This document shows positions 26,524-34,909 of a stretch of DNA of 64,000 bases, piece after piece (positions within the stretch are counted from its first letter, which is position 1; each line of letters begins with the position of its first letter). The stretch covers positions 3,245,001 through 3,309,000 of the forward strand of contig NZ_CP012040.1 in assembly GCF_001050135.1 (NCBI RefSeq), given 5' to 3'. The notes beneath the pieces are model-generated. The model made no database searches, had not been told where the DNA came from, and saw only the letters and a list, made by a program, of their open reading frames with translations. The translations under genes were made by a program, and so were the position numbers. Source of the DNA: Cyclobacterium amurskyense. Its GTDB lineage: Bacteria; Bacteroidota; Bacteroidia; Cytophagales; Cyclobacteriaceae.

Positions 26524-27932
26524 CCTTGTTCTTTTAATTTTAATAAAACTACATTTTCTACATGATATGTTTGAGGAAACATGTCAACAGGTTGAATTTT
26601 GACAATCTCGTATTTGTCCGCTAGTAATGCTACATCCCTAGCTTGTGTGGCGGGGTTACAACTTACATAAACAATTTTTTTGGCCTCAAGTCTCAATAGC
26701 ATCTGAACAACATCTTCGTGCATGCCTGCCCTTGGAGGATCGGTGATCACTACATTTGGTCTTTCATGGTTAGCAACAAAGGCATCATCCAATACATCTT
26801 TCATGTCTCCAGCATAAAACAATGTGTTATCTATTTCATTGCGAAGAGAGTTCTCTTTTGCATCCACAATCGCTGGCTCTACATATTCAATGCCAATTAC
26901 TTGCCTTGCTTTTTTAGCAATAAAGTTAGCAATGGTGCCAGTTCCAGTATACAAATCATAAACAACTTCATTACCACTGAGCTCAGCAAACTCTCTGGTC
27001 ACCTTGTAAAGCTGATAGGCCTGTGAGCTATTGGTTTGGTAAAAGGATTTGGGGCCTATTTTAAATTTTAAGCCCTCCATTGTTTCTTCAATATAATCCC
27101 TGCCTGCATAAGTATGTACATCCAGATCTTGAAAGGTTTCGTTCTTTTTAAGATTGACAATGTACATTAGGGCTGTTATTTCAGGGAAACGTTGGTGAAG
27201 AAATTCCATCGTTTTAGAGATTCCCTCTTGATCATCATCTCCAAATTGTACGATGACCATGGATTGCCCATCCAAGGTTGTTCTAATGATTAAGTTTCGC
27301 AACAATCCTGTTTGATTAATTATGTCGTAAAAAGTCAAACCTTCTTTTAAAGCAAAATCGCCTAATTCATTTCTTACATCATTGGAAATATTGTCCTGTA
27401 AGTAGCAATGGTCAATATCAATTATTTTATCAAACCTTTTAGGAACATGAAAACCCAAAGCATTGCGCTCGAATACTTCTCCGGAATCAATTTCTTCACG
27501 GGTTAGCCATCTGTTGTTCGAAAAAGTGAAATCTAACTTATTTCTGTAATATTGGGTTTTCTCCGAACCGATAATAGGAGATACCTCCGGTAATGGAACC
27601 TTAGCAATTCTCTCAAACTGATCGATCACTTGTTGTCTTTTGTATGTCATCTGGAGTTCATAGGAGATATGTTGCCATTTACAACCACCACAAACCCCAA
27701 AGTGTGCACAAAAAGGAGTAACCCTGTCTGCTGAATATTCGTGAATTTTAATTGCCTCAGCTTCCAAAAAGCTACTTTTCCCTCTGGTAACTCTGACATC
27801 TACGACATCACCAGGAGCTACATTACTAACAAAGACAACCTTACCTTCGTGGTGTCCGACACATTTACCTTCCGCAGCTATTCTTTCGATTTTTAACTGC
27901 TCGAGGACCTTATTCTTCATTTTTCTTGACAT
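26520..27932 (-). CDS. rlmD: 23S rRNA (uracil-C5)-methyltransferase, RlmD/TrmA family
   Basis: 470 residues. N-terminal TRAM domain (about 10-70), a four-Cys iron-sulfur motif FCAHFGVCGGCKWQH (about 83-97), the SAM-binding VYDLYTGTGTIANFIA, ITDPPRAG and the catalytic Cys in IVYVSCNPATQARD. This set fits RlmD-type m5U methyltransferases; which uridine it modifies cannot be shown. An ATG four codons in (27920) is an alternative start. An exact -7 box TAATTTTG at 27939-27946 sits only seven bases before the first start, which favours the internal ATG if the box is real. Confidence 0.92.
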   Translation of the reverse strand: MSRKMKNKVLEQLKIERIAAEGKCVGHHEGKVVFVSNVAPGDVVDVRVTRGKSSFLEAEAIKIHEYSADRVTPFCAHFGVCGGCKWQHISYELQMTYKRQQVIDQFERIAKVPLPEVSPIIGSEKTQYYRNKLDFTFSNNRWLTREEIDSGEVFERNALGFHVPKRFDKIIDIDHCYLQDNISNDVRNELGDFALKEGLTFYDIINQTGLLRNLIIRTTLDGQSMVIVQFGDDDQEGISKTMEFLHQRFPEITALMYIVNLKKNETFQDLDVHTYAGRDYIEETMEGLKFKIGPKSFYQTNSSQAYQLYKVTREFAELSGNEVVYDLYTGTGTIANFIAKKARQVIGIEYVEPAIVDAKENSLRNEIDNTLFYAGDMKDVLDDAFVANHERPNVVITDPPRAGMHEDVVQMLLRLEAKKIVYVSCNPATQARDVALLADKYEIVKIQPVDMFPQTYHVENVVLLKLKEQG

Positions 27933-27938
27933 AGGTTA

Positions 27939-27946
27939 CAAAATTA
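27939..27946 (-). promoter_or_regulatory. Putative -7 box (TAATTTTG) of rlmD
   Basis: Exact TAnnTTTG match on the minus strand just upstream of the annotated rlmD start; transcription would begin at about 27934. Confidence 0.45.
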
Positions 27947-28009
27947 ATCATTTTCGGTCAAAGGGTTGAATATTGTCCTTCTTGGTTTCAAATTTTTATG
28001 TGTCTTGGT

Positions 28010-28314
28010 CAATGCTGTTCTAAATAATTTTTGATTTAGCTGTATTTAGAAGGGGGCTTAGTAATAAAGAGGGTTAAGGTTCCCAGTGGCAGATCGAAGC
28101 CCATTGGAAATATCCCTTACCAATGTGCTTTTGGCAAAGTCGTAGAAGAACATCGAAACCAGATGTGTACAGCTGTCAAATCCCTTGAAGCCCTTATCGG
28201 TTTGCATTTCCTGTACCAATTTTTTGAAAACTGAACGGTTAATTTTTTTAATAATCTGTGAAAACAATGTAATATCACACATGAGAGGTTCAATTTTTAC
28301 TTAGGACACTATTG
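28010..28314 (-). mobile_element. IS4-family remnant 1, internally deleted, both ends kept
   Basis: Read on the minus strand, 28314 to 28010 begins CAATAGTGTCCTAAGTAA and ends with the complement of CAATGCTGTTCTAAATAA, matching the two ends of the complete IS at 56369-57703. About 1 kb of the interior is gone. No target duplication is seen around it (GTCTTGGT on one side, GAAAAGTT on the other). It is a deletion derivative that can no longer make transposase. Confidence 0.85.
28058..28282 (-). pseudogene. Truncated IS4-family transposase fragment
   Basis: The 74 codons match the first 70 residues of the intact transposase at 56456 with scattered changes (for example MCDITLFSQIIKKINRSVFK against MCNITLFSQIIKKIDRSIFK), then end in NPLYY and a stop at the deletion junction. 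The DUF4372-like N domain is partly kept and the whole DDE catalytic domain is missing. Confidence 0.88.
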
Positions 28315-28529
28315 GAAAAGTTTGTTTGAATTATCAAATTAATTTTTTAACTTATAATTTAGTAGTTAGTCATATTAGGAAATAATTAGGTGCAATTTTC
28401 AAACTATATTATAACAAAATTCAATCCATTAATTTTTTTTGCTGTTGGTTAATCAATATTATTAAAGTAGGTCTACTTAAAATCAAAATATAAAGACTTA
28501 AAAGAAACGATACCCGAAATAAAAACTTC
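28315..28529. other. Very AT-rich spacer before the lipoprotein gene
   Basis: 215 bases of low-complexity AT-rich sequence between the IS remnant and the lipoprotein ATG. No clear promoter box or terminator. Confidence 0.4.
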
Positions 28530-29027
28530 ATGAAAAATATTATATGGACAATAATAGCAACAGCGATATTAAGCACTTCTTGTTCAAGTAATTCGGATAA
28601 AATCACTTATCCAAAAGATTTGAAAACCTTTTCACTAAATGATTCAATAAAATTTGATCAAAAGTGGTATGATTATAAATATAAAATTGTTGTTTACTCA
28701 AATGGTTCCTCTACACACCTTATTAAATGGGCTGAGCCAATTGAAAAGTTTCCGGAAATAGCCTTTCTATTTTATATTGATAAAAAAGACTCTACTAAAA
28801 TAAAGGAAAGGTTAAAACAGAGAGAGTTTTATTGGCCAGTATTTTACGATCCTGAAAACAAATTTCTAAAATCAAATAAAATAAAAGGCCTTGGAACTCG
28901 TCCCTATTATCGTTTTATTTTCGCAATTAAAGACGACAAAATAATTGATATAGCAAAAAGTAGAAACAACCCTACATTTCCTGAAGATTTTGAGAAATAT
29001 TTAAATGATTTTTTATCAGAGAATTAA
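28530..29027 (+). CDS. Hypothetical lipoprotein, thioredoxin-fold-like
   Basis: 165 residues. Lipoprotein signal: hydrophobic IIWTIIATAILST, then SCSSN with Cys18. I do not recognise a family with certainty. The order of blocks, KIVVYSNGSSTHLIKW, then FPEIAFLFYIDKKDSTKIKERL, then FYWPVFYDPENKF and RPYYRFIFAIKDDKII, resembles thioredoxin-like proteins of Bacteroidota, but the usual Cys-x-x-Cys position is filled by Ser/Thr, so redox activity is not expected. It is more AT-rich than its neighbours and sits between two IS remnants, next to a broken Cys-rich peptide gene. Confidence 0.7.
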   Translation: MKNIIWTIIATAILSTSCSSNSDKITYPKDLKTFSLNDSIKFDQKWYDYKYKIVVYSNGSSTHLIKWAEPIEKFPEIAFLFYIDKKDSTKIKERLKQREFYWPVFYDPENKFLKSNKIKGLGTRPYYRFIFAIKDDKIIDIAKSRNNPTFPEDFEKYLNDFLSEN

Positions 29028-29176
29028 GCAGATAAATTTTAAAACCGATAGTTGAAACTTAAAAAAAGACTTTCCTGATAAAACCATTAGGTGGTAAACG
29101 TACCATTAGATGAGACGAAAATATTATCTTTATGAAGAAATGGCGTCCTAATTAACTAGAACGCCATTTAATTAAA
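29028..29176. other. Short convergent spacer with an inverted repeat
   Basis: Between the lipoprotein and the peptide remnant lies AAATGGCGT...ACGCCATTT (arms at about 29138-29146 and 29160-29168), a hairpin that could end transcription from either side. Confidence 0.5.
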
Positions 29177-29365
29177 TCAACAATCACAAAGATTACATTG
29201 TTCATAAGCTGCACTGCAACTTTCACTGGTGTAGTAATCAGGATCACAATTGTAGACTGCCATCTCACCTTCACAATATTTCATTCTCTGATAACAACTA
29301 GCATCCGCATTAAAAACCGGAACCATACCAATAGTCATAGCAACAGCACTAATTAGGTAGTTTTC
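29177..29365 (-). pseudogene. Cys-rich exported peptide gene with 5' end replaced by IS sequence
   Basis: The host-derived part encodes ENYLISAVAMTIGMVPVFNADA, cut here to show a signal-peptide-like start, then a 38-residue Cys-rich tail with seven Cys (spacing includes SCYQRMKYC, NCDPDYY, ESCSAAYEQC, NLCDC). Its natural start is missing; the open frame continues upstream only through IS remnant bases in an unrelated frame from a TTG. The layout recalls NVEALA-type small peptides of Bacteroidota, but that family call is tentative. Probably inactivated by IS insertion. Confidence 0.6.
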
Positions 29366-29523
29366 CCTGTAACAATTTCTTAAAAATTGACGGGTCAATT
29401 TTTTTAATAATCTGTGAAAACAATGTAATATTACATATGACGGGGCTCCTTTTTGGGCTCAAACCCAAAATAACTATTTTGGGAAAAAATGGAATCTCTT
29501 ATTTTTTGTTAAGGACGGAATTG
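29363..29523 (-). mobile_element. IS4-family remnant 2, left end only
   Basis: Read on the minus strand from 29523, the sequence CAATTCCGTCCTTAACAA aligns with the left tip of the intact IS, followed by the CCCAAAATA-gt-TATTTTGGG hairpin, the start region of the transposase and about 15 of its codons in decayed form. Homology stops at about 29363-29370, inside the Cys-rich peptide gene. The right end is absent. Confidence 0.85.
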
Positions 29524-29543
29524 TATCTTGGTTAAAAAAAAAT

Positions 29544-30356
29544 ATGGAAATAAAGAATAAAGTGGTTGTTGTTACTGGGGCCACCTCAGGAATTGGGCAA
29601 GCTTGTGCCCTTATTTTTGGGAAAGCCGGGGCTAAAATTTGGATTACCGGTAGAAGCCGAGTTAAATTAGATGAAACATTGCTTCTGCTTCAAAAGGAAG
29701 GAGTTGAGTGTGGAGGTGGCGTTTGTGATGCAGCCAAGGCCGAGGATAATGAAAAAATGGCGCATGAGGTTATCGGGCATTATGGGAAAATAGATATTTT
29801 GATCAACAATGCAGGGATAAGCATGCGGGCATTGTTTAAAGATCTGGACTTGAAAGTTTTTCATCAGGTTATGGATATTAATTTTTGGGGTACCGTATAT
29901 GCTACCAAATACTGCATGGATGAAATTCTTAAAAATAAAGGAGCCATTATTGGGGTCTCCTCCATAAATGGTTTCAGAGGCACACCAGCCAGAACGGCTT
30001 ATACAGCCAGCAAATTTGCCATGAATGGCTTCTTTGAGTCTTTGCGTACGGAGGTGATGAAATTAGGGGTACATGTGATGGTAGTTTGCCCTGGCTTTAC
30101 TGCCTCAAATATCAGAAATAATGCGCTTTTGGCAGATGGAAGCAGTCAAAGCGAATCCCCAAGGGATGAGGATAAAATGATGACGGCCGAAGAAGTAGCT
30201 GAGGCAATGCTAACAGCACTGCGGAAAAAGAAAAGAGACTTGGTATTAACTAGAGAGGGTAAAATGGCTGCATTCCTGAATAAGTGGGTGCCTGGTATAA
30301 TGGATAAAATTGTGTACAATCATATGGCCAAAGAAAAAGATTCACCCTTTAAATAA
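29544..30356 (+). CDS. Short-chain dehydrogenase/reductase (SDR) family oxidoreductase
   Basis: 270 residues, classical SDR. NAD(P) motif VVVTGATSGIGQA (TGxxxGxG, about 9-21), LINNAGIS (NNAG), catalytic Ser in IGVSSINGFRG and YTASKFAMNGF (YxxxK), and the later VVCPGFTASNIR. The substrate is unknown. A C-terminal extension of about 60 residues resembles DltE/YqjQ-type membrane-associated SDRs. Its stop overlaps the start of the helicase gene by one base (TAATG), so the two are translationally coupled. The promoter region is the old IS tip; a TATCTTGG box is at 29524-29531. Confidence 0.92.
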   Translation: MEIKNKVVVVTGATSGIGQACALIFGKAGAKIWITGRSRVKLDETLLLLQKEGVECGGGVCDAAKAEDNEKMAHEVIGHYGKIDILINNAGISMRALFKDLDLKVFHQVMDINFWGTVYATKYCMDEILKNKGAIIGVSSINGFRGTPARTAYTASKFAMNGFFESLRTEVMKLGVHVMVVCPGFTASNIRNNALLADGSSQSESPRDEDKMMTAEEVAEAMLTALRKKKRDLVLTREGKMAAFLNKWVPGIMDKIVYNHMAKEKDSPFK

Positions 30357-33300
30357 TGTCCAAACTAAAAGATGTACTTCGGGTTTATTTGAATAGGTTA
30401 GTAGATCTCTCCTCTAATAATCGATCTATATTCCTGCCTAAGATCATTTCAAGTCAAATGATTGATTTGAAGGATTTCCATTTTCTTAATAATCATGCAT
30501 CTTTTTTTTATATCACTGAATTACTAGGCCGAAAAAGAAATATTCCCTTGATCCAGGTTTTGGATAGCCGGGATCAGAATGTCAATCAACTTTCTGTAAG
30601 ATTAAAACGCCTGAAACAGCAGGTTAACTTTACAATTGAAGAAACAGGTGAGAAAAGTCTATTTGTAGGATGGCCATTTGTGGAGGGTAAATTTCTTAAT
30701 GGGCAGCTTACACGTTGTCCACTTGTGTTTTTTCCAGTTGAACTTATATTAGACAACAAAACATGGTACCTGAGGAAAAGTGTTGGGGAGTTGCCCTTTT
30801 TAAACCCTTCCTTTTTATTGGCATATAGTCAGGCAGTAGGGAAACCATTTGATAGTGAATGGTTGGAAGCCTCTTTGGAAGATTTCAGCAAAGATCCAAT
30901 GGGCTTTCGAACAGACCTTTATCAATTGCTCAAAAATCAGGTGGAATTAAATTTCAGTCGAGAAATATACCAGGATCAACTGGATTTTTTCCCTGACAAT
31001 TCTAGGGATTATTTCGAAGAGACATTTGATGTGGGGCTACTTAAGTTAAAGCCTTATGCCATTCTTGGTCAGTTTTCTCAAAAAAGTTCTTTTTTGATGG
31101 ATGATTATGAGCAACTCATCAATCATTCTGATCATGAGAGCTTAGAAGCATTGTTTTCGGATTACTTTGCCAACAAGACGGACAATTCACAGGCCTCTAC
31201 TGAAAATAATTTATACAATACCTTCCCCATTGATTCCAGCCAAGAGTCTGTGATTCACTATACAAAATCAGGTAATTCCTGCGTAGTTCAGGGACCACCA
31301 GGAACAGGGAAGTCGCAACTCATTTGTAATATGCTAGCAGATTTTGCCTCTAGGGGCAAGAAAGTGCTCGTAGTGTCTCAAAAAAGAGCTGCGCTTGATG
31401 TGGTTTACCAACGCATCTCTTCACAAGGCATGTCGAATTTCACTGCTTTGGTGCATGACTATAGGGGAGATAGAAAGGAACTCTATAAAAAAATAAATCA
31501 TCAAATCAGCTCTCTTGAAAACTATCAGGCACTGAACAGGTCCATTGATGCAATACAGCTCGAGCGGAATTTCAGTCAAATGTGCAGGAATATTGAAAGG
31601 TTTTCTGACTTTTTTGATGCCTATAAGGAGGCATTGTATGAGACCAGTGATTGTGGTGCCCCGGTCAAGGAGTTATACCTTACTTCAGATTATCGAAGTG
31701 TAGGAATTGATATGACTCAGTTTTATCGTTGTTTCCGCTTGGATGAGTTGGATGGGTTTTTAAATGACTTTGAGCAATACCAATACTATTACAAGAAATT
31801 TCAGGTTTCAGCTTCATTTTGGCTGCATAGAGTGGATTTTTCGGTTATGGGACCTGAAGCTATTAATGGTGCTTCAGCTACTTTTCAAGAGCTTTTTTCT
31901 GTTAAAATCACAGCTAAAAACGATTTGAATTCCATGCTGGCAGATATCTTTGAGTATGGACTTATTTACCAATCCTTCCAGCAAAAAGAAAGAATAGATG
32001 CCTTGAGCCTTACCATAAGCGACCAGGAGGTTTATGAAAAGTTTAAGGTGCTTATGAGTCATGATGCAGGCACTTTAGACCTGCTATGGTTGGAGAATAA
32101 GGTGGACATGATCAGTAAATTGCTGATGGATCAAGGTGTGGAGTGGGGAATCAGTGATCAGGAGGTAGAGGAAACCCTGCAACATGCGGTCCATTCTTCC
32201 AAGCAACTGGAATCCTGGTATGGAAAACTTTCCTTGAATGTCAACCCAAAGAAATTTGCCTTAATTAGATCCCTGCTTGAGAAAAATGGGTTAAAAAACA
32301 ATAAAGAAGACATTGCTATCTTGGTTCAGCGATTGGAAAATCGAATGAATTTAAACCATCAATATGCGCTTTTGGTGCAAAAGAATTGGATTAAACTTCC
32401 GGAAAAGCCTTTCACGCTTGAACAATTTGAAAAAGCCGCAGCTTTGCATATCAAAGCATTGAATGCAAGGTTTATCATGAATGAACTGGGTGTTTTAGCC
32501 TCCTATTTTTACAAACCACAATTTTCATTTGATCATTTTCAGCATTTATTGGAGGGTGTAAGTGTTATCAATGATTGGGTAGAGGATCATTTTTCTACTT
32601 GGAGGGAATACCTTACTGAAATACAAATTAAACACCTACTTAGCTCTGAGAATGAAGAAAAGTTAAATGGAATACAAAGCAACCTTCCAAAAGATATTGA
32701 CGAATTAACTCGTTTCGATAAGCTCAGGCACAGTATGCTTGAGGAAGAAAAGAAAGTAATAGAGAAATTAATTGATGAATATCCTGACAGTGATTATGAG
32801 GCTTTAAAAAACATGTTTTTATCCAGCTTGAAGATCAGTTGGATAAGTCATCTGGAAGCAAAATACCCTGTATTGAAGGAGATTTATGGCCCTCAAATCA
32901 AAAGTAATATTTCTGATTTTGAGAATTCTGTTGAAGAGAAGTTGAAGATAGCTCGTTTTATTATTGAAATGAGATTGAGAGAGGGGGTTTGTGCAGACCT
33001 GGAATACAATAGGCTAAACAACCTGATTTCCTATAGGGAATTGGCCCATCAGGTAGGTAAAAAACGCCAAATTTGGTCTGTTAAAAAATTAATTGACCAT
33101 TACAAAGAAGACATCTTTCGACTTATCCCATGTTGGCTGGCCTCTCCTGAGACAGCCTCCGCATTATTTCCGCTTGAACAATACTTTGATTTGGTGATTT
33201 TTGATGAAGCGAGTCAATGTTATTTTGAAAGAGGTTTGCCCCTAATGCTTAGAGGTAAGCAGGTCGTTATTGCAGGAGACGGGCAACAACTCAAGCCTTA

Positions 33301-34354
33301 TGACCTATACCAAACCAGAATTCAATCAGAAGAAGAGGAAACCATGGAAGTGGAGATTGATGCCCTGTTGGATATGGTCGCACAGTACTTCCCAACATTC
33401 CATTTACAAACCCATTACCGAAGTGCTACTTTGCCATTGATAGATTTTTCTAATAAGCATTTTTATGAAGGAAAGTTACACATGCTTCCTGATAGGAAAG
33501 TCCTGAATAGTGGTGAAAGTGGGCTGAAGTTAATAAGGGTAGAGGGTGTGTGGGAAAACCAAACGAATAAGCTAGAAGCTGAGCAAGTGATTTTGCAATT
33601 GCAAAGTTTACGCATGAAATACCCTATGGATAGTATTGGTGTAATTACTTTTAATTACTACCAAATGATACTGATTTCCAGTATGCTTGAGACTGAGGAA
33701 GGTCTTTCCCAGGATGAAAATATCAAGGTAAAAAACATTGAAAATGTTCAAGGTGATGAATTTGATCATGTTGTGTTTTCGGTAGGCTATTCTAGAAATC
33801 CTGAAGGGAAATTTACAGCTAATTTTGGCTTACTATCTAGAAAAGGTGGTGAAAACAGACTGAATGTGGCCATTACCAGGGCTAGGAAACAGAATATCCT
33901 GATTTCTAGCTTGAAGGTGAGTGATTTTAAAGAAAGGCACATGAAAAATCCCGGAATACGGCTTTTAAAAGCCTATTTGGTATTTGTCGATGAGGTGCAG
34001 CAAGGAAATGCTACCTTAGAACTAAGGCCAGATGCTCCAGGATACGACCGGAATTGGTCTTTTAGAGACAGGCTTATCGGGAGTTATGGCAGTCATGAAG
34101 TAGTTGAAAACCCCTACTCGGCAGTGATGGATCTGGAAGTAAAAGAAAAAGACAAGGCTGTGGCAGCAATTCTTACGGATGACCAACGTTTCTTTTCCTC
34201 CCGAACGGCAAAGGAGGCTTTTGTGTATCACCCTCGATTATTGACCTCCAGAAATTGGAATATAGTTTTTTTATTCAGTAGGCAATATTGGCTTGATAAG
34301 GAGGATTTGTTACAGACCAGGATTGCTCAGGTAAAAACCCAATCTGGTGAATAA
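30356..34354 (+). CDS. DUF4011-like superfamily 1 helicase with C-terminal nuclease-like domain
   Basis: 1332 residues. The N terminus (LRVYLNRLVDLSSNNRSIFL, residues 8-27) resembles the DUF4011 domain found ahead of SF1 helicases. Walker A GPPGTGKSQL is at about 312; after a long helical insert come motif II VIFDEASQC (about 947), GDGQQLKPYDL, the motif with HYRS, ENVQGDEFDHVVF and motif VI RLNVAITRAR (about 1168). The last 110 residues (DLEVKEKDKAVAAILTD, FSSRTAKEAF, RNWNIVFLFSRQYWLDKE) look like an MTES_1575/Vsr-type endonuclease fold whose active-site residues are not clear. Such DUF4011-helicase-nuclease proteins have been proposed as phage defence; here that is an inference. Confidence 0.85.
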   Translation: MSKLKDVLRVYLNRLVDLSSNNRSIFLPKIISSQMIDLKDFHFLNNHASFFYITELLGRKRNIPLIQVLDSRDQNVNQLSVRLKRLKQQVNFTIEETGEKSLFVGWPFVEGKFLNGQLTRCPLVFFPVELILDNKTWYLRKSVGELPFLNPSFLLAYSQAVGKPFDSEWLEASLEDFSKDPMGFRTDLYQLLKNQVELNFSREIYQDQLDFFPDNSRDYFEETFDVGLLKLKPYAILGQFSQKSSFLMDDYEQLINHSDHESLEALFSDYFANKTDNSQASTENNLYNTFPIDSSQESVIHYTKSGNSCVVQGPPGTGKSQLICNMLADFASRGKKVLVVSQKRAALDVVYQRISSQGMSNFTALVHDYRGDRKELYKKINHQISSLENYQALNRSIDAIQLERNFSQMCRNIERFSDFFDAYKEALYETSDCGAPVKELYLTSDYRSVGIDMTQFYRCFRLDELDGFLNDFEQYQYYYKKFQVSASFWLHRVDFSVMGPEAINGASATFQELFSVKITAKNDLNSMLADIFEYGLIYQSFQQKERIDALSLTISDQEVYEKFKVLMSHDAGTLDLLWLENKVDMISKLLMDQGVEWGISDQEVEETLQHAVHSSKQLESWYGKLSLNVNPKKFALIRSLLEKNGLKNNKEDIAILVQRLENRMNLNHQYALLVQKNWIKLPEKPFTLEQFEKAAALHIKALNARFIMNELGVLASYFYKPQFSFDHFQHLLEGVSVINDWVEDHFSTWREYLTEIQIKHLLSSENEEKLNGIQSNLPKDIDELTRFDKLRHSMLEEEKKVIEKLIDEYPDSDYEALKNMFLSSLKISWISHLEAKYPVLKEIYGPQIKSNISDFENSVEEKLKIARFIIEMRLREGVCADLEYNRLNNLISYRELAHQVGKKRQIWSVKKLIDHYKEDIFRLIPCWLASPETASALFPLEQYFDLVIFDEASQCYFERGLPLMLRGKQVVIAGDGQQLKPYDLYQTRIQSEEEETMEVEIDALLDMVAQYFPTFHLQTHYRSATLPLIDFSNKHFYEGKLHMLPDRKVLNSGESGLKLIRVEGVWENQTNKLEAEQVILQLQSLRMKYPMDSIGVITFNYYQMILISSMLETEEGLSQDENIKVKNIENVQGDEFDHVVFSVGYSRNPEGKFTANFGLLSRKGGENRLNVAITRARKQNILISSLKVSDFKERHMKNPGIRLLKAYLVFVDEVQQGNATLELRPDAPGYDRNWSFRDRLIGSYGSHEVVENPYSAVMDLEVKEKDKAVAAILTDDQRFFSSRTAKEAFVYHPRLLTSRNWNIVFLFSRQYWLDKEDLLQTRIAQVKTQSGE

Positions 34355-34435
34355 ACAAATACCTTCTGAGTTACCATGGGTATAAGCTTAGTAAATGTCA
34401 GAGCCTAACCCATAGCCAAACTCAAAAAGGCAGGT

Positions 34436-34909
34436 TTATTGCCCCTCATTAATTTTTAGTCCAATTGATTCTATACCTGCAAGTGTATCTTTCCTCATGT
34501 ATTGAATAAATTGAAAAGTAGACTTGGCATGTATCAAACCACCTGGAAGCGTGTCGTAGCGTATTCTTCTATTGCCGAAACCTTGACCAAGCGGTTTTCC
34601 TGTTTTTGGGTCAAAAAGGTGGATATTAAGTAGAGAATCCATTAAAACTTTATCGACACTGTCCCTAAGGAGGAAACGAACATAGAGATTGTTGTATTCA
34701 TATTTGTCATCATACCTGATGGCTAGAATAGAAGACATTTTAGAATTTACATCCAATGAATCAATATCAAAAGAAATGGTATCAGAAACGACCCATTTCA
34801 GCGTCTCTAAATCTTGAAAAGACTCGTAAACACGACCATTGTTACAAGCGGTAATTACCCAAAATAGAACAATGACAAGTGAGTTTTTCCATGCAGTCTT
34901 ACTTTTCAT
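34436..34909 (-). CDS. gldH: Gliding motility lipoprotein GldH
   Basis: About 157 residues from the ATG at 34909, which gives a compact lipoprotein signal (KNSLVIVLFWVITAC); an upstream ATG at 34930 would add seven residues and extend the overlap with ricT. GldH signatures: RVYESFQDLETLKWVVSDTISF, YNNLYVRFLLRD, LLNIHLFDPKTGKPLGQG. GldH is needed for gliding and is present in many Bacteroidota, also non-gliding ones. It follows ricT with an 11-base overlap, an arrangement common in this phylum. Confidence 0.92.
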   Translation of the reverse strand: MKSKTAWKNSLVIVLFWVITACNNGRVYESFQDLETLKWVVSDTISFDIDSLDVNSKMSSILAIRYDDKYEYNNLYVRFLLRDSVDKVLMDSLLNIHLFDPKTGKPLGQGFGNRRIRYDTLPGGLIHAKSTFQFIQYMRKDTLAGIESIGLKINEGQ

